The notes beneath the pieces are model-generated. The model was not told the origin of the DNA and did no database searches. It worked only from the letters and a program-made list of their open reading frames with translations. Below, in pieces: positions 5,380 through 11,113 of a stretch of 11,187 nt of DNA. Origin of the DNA: Bacteroidota bacterium (GTDB lineage Bacteria > Bacteroidota > Bacteroidia > Bacteroidales > VadinHA17). The position numbers and the translations under genes were made by a program. The DNA is taken from positions 1-11,187 of the forward strand of contig DUOU01000079.1 of assembly GCA_012838685.1 (NCBI GenBank). Reading direction: 5' to 3'. How positions within the stretch are numbered: position 1 is the stretch's first letter; every line of letters begins with the position of its first letter.

Positions 5380-6087
5380 ATGCGACTTCTTCTTATCAGC
5401 AACTCCACCAATCCGGGTGAACCCTTCCTTGATTACCCCAAACATGAGATCCGAAAGTTTTTGGGCGACAAGCCCGTAAAGGTTCTCTTTATCCCCTATG
5501 CCGCCGTCACCTTTTCATGGGATCAATACGAAGCCAGGGTAGCCGAAAGGTACGGCGAGATTGGCCACAAGATAATCTCCGTTCATAAATGTCCCGATCC
5601 CGTTAAAGCCGTTGATAATGCCGAAGCTATCGCCGTTGGGGGCGGGAACACATGGCAGCTGGTCGACCGGTTACATCGCAACGGCCTTATCGACCCGATA
5701 CGGGAAAAGGTGTTGTCAGGCACGCCATATATGGGCTGGAGCGCCGGCTCCAACGTCGCCTGTCCCACCATCATGACAACAAACGATATGCCCATCGTTG
5801 AACCGCCATCGTTCAGAGCGTTCAACCTTGTGCCCTTCCAGATAAACCCGCACTATCTGGACGCCAATCCGGCGGGCCATGCCGGGGAGACGAGGGAACA
5901 GCGCATATTGGAGTATATCGAGGCCAACCCCACAACCACGGTTGTAGGTCTGCGCGAAGGCACCATGCTGCTGGTAAACGGGAAAAAGATGTCGCTTATC
6001 GGTCCCCGCCCCTCCCGGATCTTCAAAAAAGGGGAAGCCGCCGCAGAGCTCTCCTCAAAAGACGATCTCTCCTATCTGCTTGCTTAG
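5380..6087 (+). CDS. pepE: Peptidase E (alpha-aspartyl dipeptidase, family S51)
   Basis: This 235-residue cytoplasmic serine peptidase hydrolyses dipeptides with N-terminal aspartate. Visible family hallmarks are GGGNTWQL (residues 87-94, loop near the oxyanion hole), the nucleophile motif GWSAGS with Ser121, Asp136 in NDMP and His158 in INPHYLD. These sit one residue from the known Ser120/Asp135/His157 triad of the Salmonella enzyme, so the alignment is almost gapless. The frame extends to a TTG at 5350, but the ATG at 5380 gives MRLLLISNST, the normal family N-terminus. It follows the exported-protein gene closely and is convergent with the esterase gene, with only 16 nt between the two stop codons. 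No clear terminator is visible there. A housekeeping role in recycling peptides is likely, with no evident link to the sigma system. Confidence 0.96.
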   Translation: MRLLLISNSTNPGEPFLDYPKHEIRKFLGDKPVKVLFIPYAAVTFSWDQYEARVAERYGEIGHKIISVHKCPDPVKAVDNAEAIAVGGGNTWQLVDRLHRNGLIDPIREKVLSGTPYMGWSAGSNVACPTIMTTNDMPIVEPPSFRAFNLVPFQINPHYLDANPAGHAGETREQRILEYIEANPTTTVVGLREGTMLLVNGKKMSLIGPRPSRIFKKGEAAAELSSKDDLSYLLA

Positions 6088-6103
6088 CGGCAATCTATCC
6101 TTT

Positions 6104-7000
6104 TTAATTCGTTCTGCCGAAGCGGGCCGACAACAGTGGAAGGGCTATGTTCAGTCCGCTCGCCCAGTATGTCCAGGTATGTCCCCCATCCCGTATTCTC
6201 AGCTGGCAGGGCACTCCCGCCTTTTTCATGGCCTTGAAAAAATCCCAGTTATAGTCGATAGTGAAATCGTCGTCACCACAATCGGCGTACCACAGAATCG
6301 TTTTGTACGCCTCAATCTCCTCGGCCGTGGCGGCGGCTATTCTCTCGGAACAGATATGTTCGAGATAAGAGGCCTTTTTCTTGGCCGCGAGCTCGTTCCT
6401 GGGGTTCCAGAGGGAACTGGACTCGTCTATGCCCAACGCCCCGCTCATCTCGTACACGGCGCAGAATAGGTCGGGCCGGGTCAAGGCGTACCATACGCAA
6501 CCGCCCCCACCCATTGAGAGGCCGCCTATCGCCCTGTTCTCCTTACCCGGTTTCACCCTGTAGTTGCTCTCTATGTAGGGCATAAACTCATCGAAGAAAA
6601 ACTGCTCGTAAGGATACTTGTCACCATCCATGTTATAGTATCCCTCATACTCCGTGCCCCCGGCGTTAGGGGTAACTATTATCATCCCTATAGCCTCGCC
6701 CGAAGCTGTCAGTTGGTTGGCTATAGAGGAGAGGCCCGCCTTGTTCTCGTAGCACCTGTTATCGTCGCTCGCCCCGTGGAGCAGGTAAAATATCGGATAG
6801 CTTTTGTTGGGGTTTGTCTCGTAATCCCTTGGCAGGTAGATAGAATATGCCCTGTCGGTTCCGAACACCTTACTATAAAAAGTCTTTTCGGTGGTACGTC
6901 CCGCCTCGCTTCTCTGGGGAAACTGTCCGCCCGGCTGCTGGGCGGTAACCATTGGCGCGGCCATAAGTATCGCCAACGCGATCAAAATAGATTTTTTCAT
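6104..7000 (-). CDS. Secreted esterase of the esterase D / feruloyl esterase-like family (alpha/beta hydrolase)
   Basis: This 298-residue protein has a signal peptide (MKKSILIALA core, cleavage likely after VTA at residue 20, before QQ). The mature domain is an alpha/beta hydrolase of the putative esterase family (Pfam PF00756). It shows FYLLHGASDD (71-80, oxyanion strand), IIVTPNAGG (107-115), the nucleophile elbow GGLSMGGGG with Ser162, an Asp in CGDDDF (243-245) and the catalytic His274 in DGGHTWTYW. Such enzymes in Bacteroidetes often remove acetyl, feruloyl or other acyl groups from plant polysaccharides, in the periplasm or outside. The exact substrate cannot be read here, and no SusC/SusD genes are nearby. 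The frame is open further upstream (to 7243), but that extension crosses the promoter and lacks a signal peptide, so 7000 is the start. Confidence 0.92.
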   Translation of the reverse strand: MKKSILIALAILMAAPMVTAQQPGGQFPQRSEAGRTTEKTFYSKVFGTDRAYSIYLPRDYETNPNKSYPIFYLLHGASDDNRCYENKAGLSSIANQLTASGEAIGMIIVTPNAGGTEYEGYYNMDGDKYPYEQFFFDEFMPYIESNYRVKPGKENRAIGGLSMGGGGCVWYALTRPDLFCAVYEMSGALGIDESSSLWNPRNELAAKKKASYLEHICSERIAAATAEEIEAYKTILWYADCGDDDFTIDYNWDFFKAMKKAGVPCQLRIRDGGHTWTYWASGLNIALPLLSARFGRTN

Positions 7001-7034
7001 TTTTATACGGTTTAGTGTCAACTTTTCTGGAAAA

Positions 7035-7042
7035 CAAATATA
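7035..7042 (-). promoter_or_regulatory. Candidate -7 element of the esterase gene
   Basis: Read on the minus strand this is TATATTTG, matching TAnnTTTG, 35 nt before the esterase ATG. A convincing -33 element was not found at the expected distance. The position favours a start codon at 7000 over any upstream extension. Confidence 0.5.
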
Positions 7043-7079
7043 GTTATAAAAAGATTGAAGTCGGTCAGGATTGGAGACC

Positions 7080-7104
7080 GCCCTCTTCGGATCGCGAAGA
7101 AGGC
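7080..7104. other. GC-rich hairpin in the intergenic region
   Basis: GCCCTCTTCG (7080-7089) and CGAAGAAGGC (7095-7104) pair at 9 of 10 positions around a 5-nt loop. No T-run follows directly on either strand. It lies upstream of the esterase promoter and could be an operator or part of a transcript read from left to right. Confidence 0.45.
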
Positions 7105-7107
7105 CTT

Positions 7108-7129
7108 GATCAGCTTTTTCTGATTTTTT
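7108..7129 (+). terminator. Terminator-like hairpin with T6 tail
   Basis: ATCAG (7109-7113) and CTGAT (7120-7124) form a 5-bp stem around CTTTTT, and a run of six T (7124-7129) begins at the stem end. It has the form of a plus-strand intrinsic terminator, but no transcript is evident upstream on that strand. It may be a remnant, or may block read-through antisense to the esterase gene. Confidence 0.35.
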
Positions 7130-7146
7130 GAATATTACACCCAATT

Positions 7147-7180
7147 TTTGTATCCAACGAAATAATATTTCGTACATTTG
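7147..7180 (+). promoter_or_regulatory. Bacteroidetes-type promoter with an overlapping palindromic operator
   Basis: TTTG (7147-7150) and TACATTTG (7173-7180) form a -33/-7 pair with 22 nt between them, close to the usual 19-21. Between them and touching the -7 box is a perfect palindrome, ACGAAAT-AAT-ATTTCGT (7157-7173). An inverted repeat over a promoter is a common operator design for small autoregulated units. No sizeable gene follows: only a 28-codon reading frame (7215-7301) and, 211 nt away, the DUF4268 gene. Confidence 0.5.
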
Positions 7181-7186
7181 GCTTGT

Positions 7187-7285
7187 GCGGTTGAAAAGTG
7201 GGAATAATTCTTGATATGTGGCGCTTAAAAAACAATAGATCAAGAGATTTTTTGCGGGAGGAAACAGTTATCTGTTTCTGCTTTT
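7187..7285 (+). ncRNA. Candidate small RNA of about 100 nt
   Basis: A transcript starting a few bases after the TACATTTG box (7173-7180) would reach the hairpin GAAACAG-TTAT-CTGTTTC (7261-7278), which is followed by TGCTTTTTG, a terminator-like end. The segment holds only a 28-codon frame starting at 7215 with no visible ribosome binding site. The call depends entirely on this promoter and terminator pairing. An alternative is that this is the leader of the 7392 gene with an attenuator-like hairpin, or a remnant of a lost gene. Confidence 0.25.
7261..7285 (+). terminator. Terminator-like hairpin upstream of the DUF4268 gene
   Basis: A perfect 7-bp stem GAAACAG/CTGTTTC with a TTAT loop (7261-7278) is followed by TGC and TTTTT (7281-7285). 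It lies about 80 nt downstream of a candidate promoter and 107 nt before the next start codon. Confidence 0.4.
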
Positions 7286-7391
7286 TGTGGGGAAAGTGCT
7301 GAGTGATAGTGTTATATAGAACATTATACTAATAAAACATAGAAACCATAGCAAATACATACGTTACCACACATAATAAAAAAAGACAGAG

Positions 7392-8510
7392 ATGTACATA
7401 ATTGACCAAGAAAAAAATAGAATTTCAAAACTTGAAAAAAAGACTTTTCACGATTTGAATCTTAAAGAAAGAGAACATTTGCAGGAGTGGATTGCGAATA
7501 ATCCATCTTCACTAGGAGAAGAATTGCTTATTATTCAAAAAGAATTTAATGGCTTTTACGACACTAATGAAAGATTAGATTTACTTGCCCTCGACAAATC
7601 TGGTAATTTGGTTATCATAGAAAATAAACTTGACGATTCAGGTAAGGATGTTACTTGGCAGGTAATCAAATATGCTTCATATTGTTCGAGTTTAACAAAA
7701 CAGGAAATAATTAAAATTTATCAGGATTTTCTCGGCAGTAAATCAAATGCAGAAGAGAATATTTCGGAATTCTTCGATAAAAAGGAGATAGATGAGATTT
7801 TATTAAATCAAGGATTAAATTCACAACGGTTAATAATGGTTGCGGCCAATTTCAGAAAGGAAGTTACGTCGACAGTTTTGTGGTTAATGAACTTTAAAAT
7901 TCGAATACAATGTTTTAAAGTTACTCCATTCGCATTGAATGAACAGTTGTTTTTGAATATTGAACAAATTCTCCCAACCAAAGACACAGAAGACTTTACA
8001 ATTGGCATTGCTTCCAAAGCACGAGAAGAAATTGAAGTTCAAGAAACCCTGCAAAACAGACATCACGTAAGATTAAAGTTTTGGGAACAATTTATTAATG
8101 CAAGTAATCAGCAAAACAACTTGTTTTCAAACAACTCACCTTCTAAGGAAAGTTGGATTGGAAAGGGAATGGGAATGAGTGGCGTTAGTCTTTTACCGTC
8201 GATTAGTAGCAACTACTGTCGTTGTGAAATAACGATTAACAAAGGGAATAAAGATATTAATAAAGAAGTTTTTGATCATTTATTTAGTCATAAAGAAAAA
8301 ATTGAAGCAGTTTTTGGTGGTGAATTAGTTTGGGAACGTATGGATGACAACGTGACTTGTAGAATTAAATCACAACTTGACGATGTGAGTTATTTTGAAG
8401 AAAGTGACTGGGAAAAAATGATCGAATTTCTAATTGATGTTTCGGTTAGAATAGAAAAAGCATTTAAAGAACCAATAAAAAAACTAAACAATCAATTGAA
8501 AAACAAATAA
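7392..8510 (+). CDS. DUF4268-domain protein with PD-(D/E)XK-like nuclease core
   Basis: This 372-residue protein has two recognisable parts. The N-terminal half contains RLDLLALDKSGNLVIIENKL: Asp63, Glu77 and Lys79 fit the D...ExK active-site pattern of PD-(D/E)XK nucleases. It is followed by WQVIKYASYC, where Gln90 and Tyr94 resemble the QxxxY motif of RecB-type members. The C-terminal part (about residues 227-360: LKFWEQFI, then SWIGKG, CRCEITI and VWERMDD) matches my recollection of DUF4268, which is often attached to such nuclease domains. Probable role: a DNA-cleaving enzyme, perhaps in defence, acting in the cytoplasm. Codon use is markedly AT-rich compared with genes left of 7000, marking the start of an apparently acquired segment. 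The start has only a weak GACAGAG upstream. No methyltransferase or helicase partner is visible. Confidence 0.8.
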   Translation: MYIIDQEKNRISKLEKKTFHDLNLKEREHLQEWIANNPSSLGEELLIIQKEFNGFYDTNERLDLLALDKSGNLVIIENKLDDSGKDVTWQVIKYASYCSSLTKQEIIKIYQDFLGSKSNAEENISEFFDKKEIDEILLNQGLNSQRLIMVAANFRKEVTSTVLWLMNFKIRIQCFKVTPFALNEQLFLNIEQILPTKDTEDFTIGIASKAREEIEVQETLQNRHHVRLKFWEQFINASNQQNNLFSNNSPSKESWIGKGMGMSGVSLLPSISSNYCRCEITINKGNKDINKEVFDHLFSHKEKIEAVFGGELVWERMDDNVTCRIKSQLDDVSYFEESDWEKMIEFLIDVSVRIEKAFKEPIKKLNNQLKNK

Positions 8511-8514
8511 TTAC

Positions 8515-8650
8515 GTGCAGCAACAAAAACTAAAATCAAGCGGGTGGATAGTGCTAACTTGAAGAGCATTGCGACTAATAAACTTTATCGCAGATTGGCA
8601 GTGAAGTGCTCCAAAATGCCCGCCATCTTTTAGCCTCAGGCGTTATGCTT
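8515..8650. other. Nested inverted-repeat spacer, attC-like in form
   Basis: This spacer folds into nested stems: GCGGG (8540-8544) with CCCGC (8619-8623), GAGCA (8564-8568) with TGCTC (8607-8611), and TTGCGA (8569-8574) with TCGCAG (8588-8593, one G-T pair or mismatch). It ends with CGCC...GGCG (8621-8642), containing GCCTCAGGC, and GTTATGC (8642-8648). A long bulged palindrome ending in a GTTRRRY-like heptamer is the general form of integron attC sites, but the heptamer deviates (GTTATGC), a clear left-end partner is not found and no integrase is in the window. Confidence 0.35.
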
Positions 8651-8682
8651 AACCCATTCTCATCCCTAATACCAACAACGAT

Positions 8683-9424
8683 ATGAAAACAAATAAAGAT
8701 GACTTAGAACTACATAAAGCATTTGAAATTATTCTTTCAATCGAAAACTTCAGCGACTACATCTCAGATATTGCCGAACTCATTTATAAGAATGAATTAA
8801 GTTCTGAAAGTTTGAATGACATACTTAAGGAATATAAAATCAATAGAATACAAGATATAAATGAAGAACTTCTTGATCTAATCATCGTATATATAAATTT
8901 TGTGCTTAAAGATCATTCTATTTCATTTAATGAAAAAACCAATATCGGTCAATTAAAAAAGTATTTTAAAATTAAAGAAGGAGATTTCTATAAGAAAAAA
9001 TATAACGAAATTGAGGAAATCTTGCACCGACAATTCGAGAGGTTGTATGCCGACAATTTTATAAATGGGGATGAAGATACCCATATAAACCATCTTCAAG
9101 ATATTTTCGACTTAAGTTATGATCAATTTGACGAATTCAAGGCAAAAGAAGTCAGAAGAGCATTGAATGAAGGGGCTAATATATCAGATCTCAGCACAGC
9201 GAAATATCCTAAAGCATTTAAAATAATTGAAAATGAAACCAATCGCATTGTTTCCCCAAAAAATAAAAAATTTGATTCGGACCAAAGATAATGGACTATG
9301 CGGAGAATGTGGGAGCAATGAAAAATTGGAATTTGACCATATAATTCCCTACTCAAAAGAAGGATCAAATACTGATAAGAACATTCAATTATTATGTGAG
9401 GCTTGCAATAAAAAAATCAGATAA
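8683..9424 (+). pseudogene. HNH endonuclease gene interrupted by a +1 frameshift
   Basis: The first frame (8683-9291, 202 codons) encodes a helical, acidic and Lys-rich domain with no recognised family and stops at TAA 9289. A second frame, open from before 9227 to 9424, encodes a complete HNH core. It runs FPQKIKNLIRTKDNGLCGEC, then FDHIIPYSKEGSNTDKNIQL and LCEACNKK. It has two CxxC pairs (first Cys codons at 9299 and 9308) and the DH...N signature of the HNH family (PF01844). HNH domains of this type usually begin R.(I/F)PQ..K, so the protein should switch frames around 9245-9265, next to the runs TTTCCCC, A6 and A6. One base too many there explains it. It could be a real inactivating mutation, a sequencing error in homopolymers, or programmed frameshifting. 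If corrected, the product would be about 246 residues. Confidence 0.75.
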
Positions 9425-9440
9425 AATAGGATAAAATAAA

Positions 9441-9453
9441 GGCTAAGCATAAC
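9441..9453. repeat. Right copy of a 13-bp inverted repeat flanking the HNH gene
   Basis: GGCTAAGCATAAC at 9441-9453 is the reverse complement, at 12 of 13 positions, of GTTATGCTTAACC at 8642-8654. The two copies bracket the broken HNH gene, 28 nt before its start and 16 nt after its end. They may be ends of a mobile cassette or recombination sites. Nearby ACGG/CCGT segments (about 9454-9478) add a further short stem. Confidence 0.55.
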
Positions 9454-9554
9454 ACGGACGGTAGCACTAATAAACCGTAGATAACCATATTGATTTAATA
9501 AGTATATAGCATCTATCGGTCAATGGTACAATAATTTCTCAAAATCATAAAATC

Positions 9555-10133
9555 ATGAGCTGTATTCTATCCGACAAATTGAAAGAAGAAACCTTTATTA
9601 GAATGTACTTCAATCCAAAAAAGGAAAATTATCATTATGCTGGTTTAAAAAGAGCTTACTTAGATTTTAATCGAACTCTTCCAATAAAAGACAAGAATAT
9701 TACCGACCGTCAGAAAAAGATAGAGGAAACGATAAGTTATTTAAATGGAAATCTCAAGCGTTTAATTAGTGGTGATTATAAAAATCAAGAATCATTTGAC
9801 AGAGCGCACAAAAAATTATGCGAAAAATTAATAGGAGAATGGGACGAACTCTCTATAGGACAGGCTCAGAAGTGGATAAATATGTCATTAAAATATTGGC
9901 TATTGATGGGTGAGAGCAGAATAGAACATATTGACAAAAACCCGGAATTTTTTCACATACCTATTGACAGAAATGTCTTGGAGAAAATGCTTGGAGAAAA
10001 AAATATTGCTTGGAGTAAAATGTCAGAATATGGTAAATATCTTGAGTTACAAAAAAAACACAGAAAGAAAAATTCAGGAAATCCACCAATAATTGATGAA
10101 ATTAAGTTTTTTAATGAAACCGAAAGCGTGTAA
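9555..10133 (+). CDS. Conserved protein of unknown function with GQAQKWINM motif
   Basis: This 192-residue protein has no signal peptide or membrane segment and is mostly helical, basic and cytoplasmic in character. Its most distinctive parts are FDRAHKKLCEKL (81-92), IGQAQKWINMSLKYW (101-115) and FFHIPIDRNVL (132-142), followed by a conserved-looking Trp153. I recall this spaced pattern (FD..H..LC, then GQAQKWINM, then H(I/V)P(I/V)D) from other bacterial hypothetical proteins but cannot give it a family name. It is AT-rich like its neighbours and is followed after 27 nt by the nuclease-like gene at 10161, so the two are probably one operon. A role as partner of that protein is inferred from position only. 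No catalytic residues are assigned. Confidence 0.7.
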   Translation: MSCILSDKLKEETFIRMYFNPKKENYHYAGLKRAYLDFNRTLPIKDKNITDRQKKIEETISYLNGNLKRLISGDYKNQESFDRAHKKLCEKLIGEWDELSIGQAQKWINMSLKYWLLMGESRIEHIDKNPEFFHIPIDRNVLEKMLGEKNIAWSKMSEYGKYLELQKKHRKKNSGNPPIIDEIKFFNETESV

Positions 10134-10160
10134 CAAATCCTAAAAACAGAAAAAAATAAA

Positions 10161-10805
10161 ATGAGACAACAAATTTTAGATCAAATAACTCTTGTACTTG
10201 ATCAACGAAAGAACTTTTTTATTCGAGAGCAAGACATACAACTATATCTTGCAAATCACTTCATTAATAGCCATTTATTTGACAACGTTTTTATAGAATA
10301 TTATGTGCCAAGCAGTTTGATACCCAGGTATCCGTGGACCGACATTAACAATATTTACATTGACATTGTATTAGAAAAGAACAATCGATTTTTCCCGATT
10401 GAAATTAAGTATAAAACGGTGAGACAAGACCTGCCATTTTTAGTTTTCGGACAAAATATAAACGTGACACTTGGACAACATGGAGCACAGAATATTGGCT
10501 GCTACGATTTCTGGAAAGATGTTAAGAGAATTGAACTATTCGAGAAGACCTTTCAAAGTGTAGAAAGAGGGGTTGTATTATTTGTAAGCAATGACTCGGC
10601 ATATCAAAAAGCACCTTTGGATCCAAGTGCTGGTTACGCTCCATTCTCAATTCATCAAGGACGAGTAATCCCGATTAATTCTTTTTTAGATTGGAATGAT
10701 AATTTAGCAGTGGCAAATGGTAGACCTGGGTTTAATATTGAATATGCTTACAATATAAATTGGACACCCATGCATATTCCACAACATCATTACGTTTTGA
10801 TATGA
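10161..10805 (+). CDS. Putative PD-(D/E)XK-like nuclease, conserved hypothetical family
   Basis: This 214-residue cytoplasmic protein contains IYIDIVLEKNNRFFPIEIKYKT: Asp68, Glu81 and Lys83 fit the D...ExK active site of restriction-like nucleases, with Glu23 in the preceding helix as a possible extra ligand. The part after the core has a conserved-looking block, QHGAQNIGCYDFWKDVKRIE (residues about 106-125), then VVLFVSNDSAYQ (138-149) and YAPFSIHQGR (159-168). I recall this block sequence from a widespread family of uncharacterised proteins found among defence or restriction genes. The upstream gene ends 27 nt before its ATG, suggesting joint expression. It is AT-rich. It has no recognisable specificity domain or methyltransferase partner, so if it is a restriction enzyme its self-protection is not explained in this window. 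Confidence 0.7.
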   Translation: MRQQILDQITLVLDQRKNFFIREQDIQLYLANHFINSHLFDNVFIEYYVPSSLIPRYPWTDINNIYIDIVLEKNNRFFPIEIKYKTVRQDLPFLVFGQNINVTLGQHGAQNIGCYDFWKDVKRIELFEKTFQSVERGVVLFVSNDSAYQKAPLDPSAGYAPFSIHQGRVIPINSFLDWNDNLAVANGRPGFNIEYAYNINWTPMHIPQHHYVLI

Positions 10806-10835
10806 AAAAAGTAGGCCGAACCACTAACAGTACAT

Positions 10836-11003
10836 TTACAATAGGCGGGGTTCACTCCACAGACAGTTTAGTGGTAGCCGAAAGTTTTGTTTCCACATAA
10901 GCATTAATGATAAAAAATGCCGCACAACGGCCAATATTAATAAAGCCAATACACACGAGAATGTTAAAATAATAACTTTGGAATTTCTATTTTCACTAAT
11001 CAT
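10836..11003 (-). CDS. Possible small membrane protein (55 aa), doubtful
   Basis: A minus-strand ATG at 11003 opens a 55-codon frame to a TAA at 10836-10838. The product begins MISENRNSKV and has one hydrophobic stretch, VIILTFSCVLALLILAVV (about residues 10-27), followed by basic residues, as in a single-pass membrane microprotein. The C-terminal half (KQNFRLPLNCLWSEPRLL) lies over the inverted repeats and looks like chance translation. No clear ribosome binding site was seen. It could equally be a fortuitous AT-rich frame or a remnant of a membrane protein N-terminus. Confidence 0.2.
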   Translation of the reverse strand: MISENRNSKVIILTFSCVLALLILAVVRHFLSLMLMWKQNFRLPLNCLWSEPRLL

Positions 11004-11016
11004 GCCGAGTTGTGTT

Positions 11017-11036
11017 GGTTATCGTATACGTCAACC
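11017..11036. promoter_or_regulatory. Imperfect 20-bp palindrome centred on CGTATACG
   Basis: GGTT (11017-11020) and AACC (11033-11036) flank a perfect CGTATACG core (11023-11030), with two mismatched positions on each side. It lies about 80 nt before the ATG at 11114 and could be an operator for that gene. Confidence 0.3.
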
Positions 11037-11113
11037 GTATCGGGAGCAGGACCAAACAAAAGAGTCGCACAAAAACACATTTAAAGGCAGAGAAGCTAAA
11101 AGACAAAAACATT

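Larger units (their letters stand above)
10806..11113. other. Gene-poor spacer with several inverted repeats
   Basis: This 308-nt spacer has no convincing plus-strand gene. It contains CCACTAA (10821-10827) with TTAGTGG (10868-10874), each next to a GCCG. It also has a GCCG-CACAA-CGGC hairpin (10919-10931) and a 20-bp imperfect palindrome centred on CGTATACG (11017-11036). A 55-codon minus-strand frame (10836-11003) is listed separately. The next gene starts at 11114. Its inverted repeats resemble the other AT-rich spacers to the left in style, not in sequence. Confidence 0.5.

Noticed and set aside
7019..7060. Possible fourth ECF promoter (CAACTTTTC at 7019)
   Set aside because: It has the AACTTTT block but no CGTC at 16-17 nt, and it would point away from the esterase gene.
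7001..7243. 81-residue N-terminal extension of the esterase
   Set aside because: It runs through the TATATTTG promoter and hairpins and would bury the clear signal peptide starting at 7000.
7215..7301. 28-codon plus-strand frame (MWRLKNNRSRD...)
   Set aside because: It has no ribosome binding site or recognisable domain and overlaps a terminator-like hairpin. Treated as part of the candidate small RNA region.
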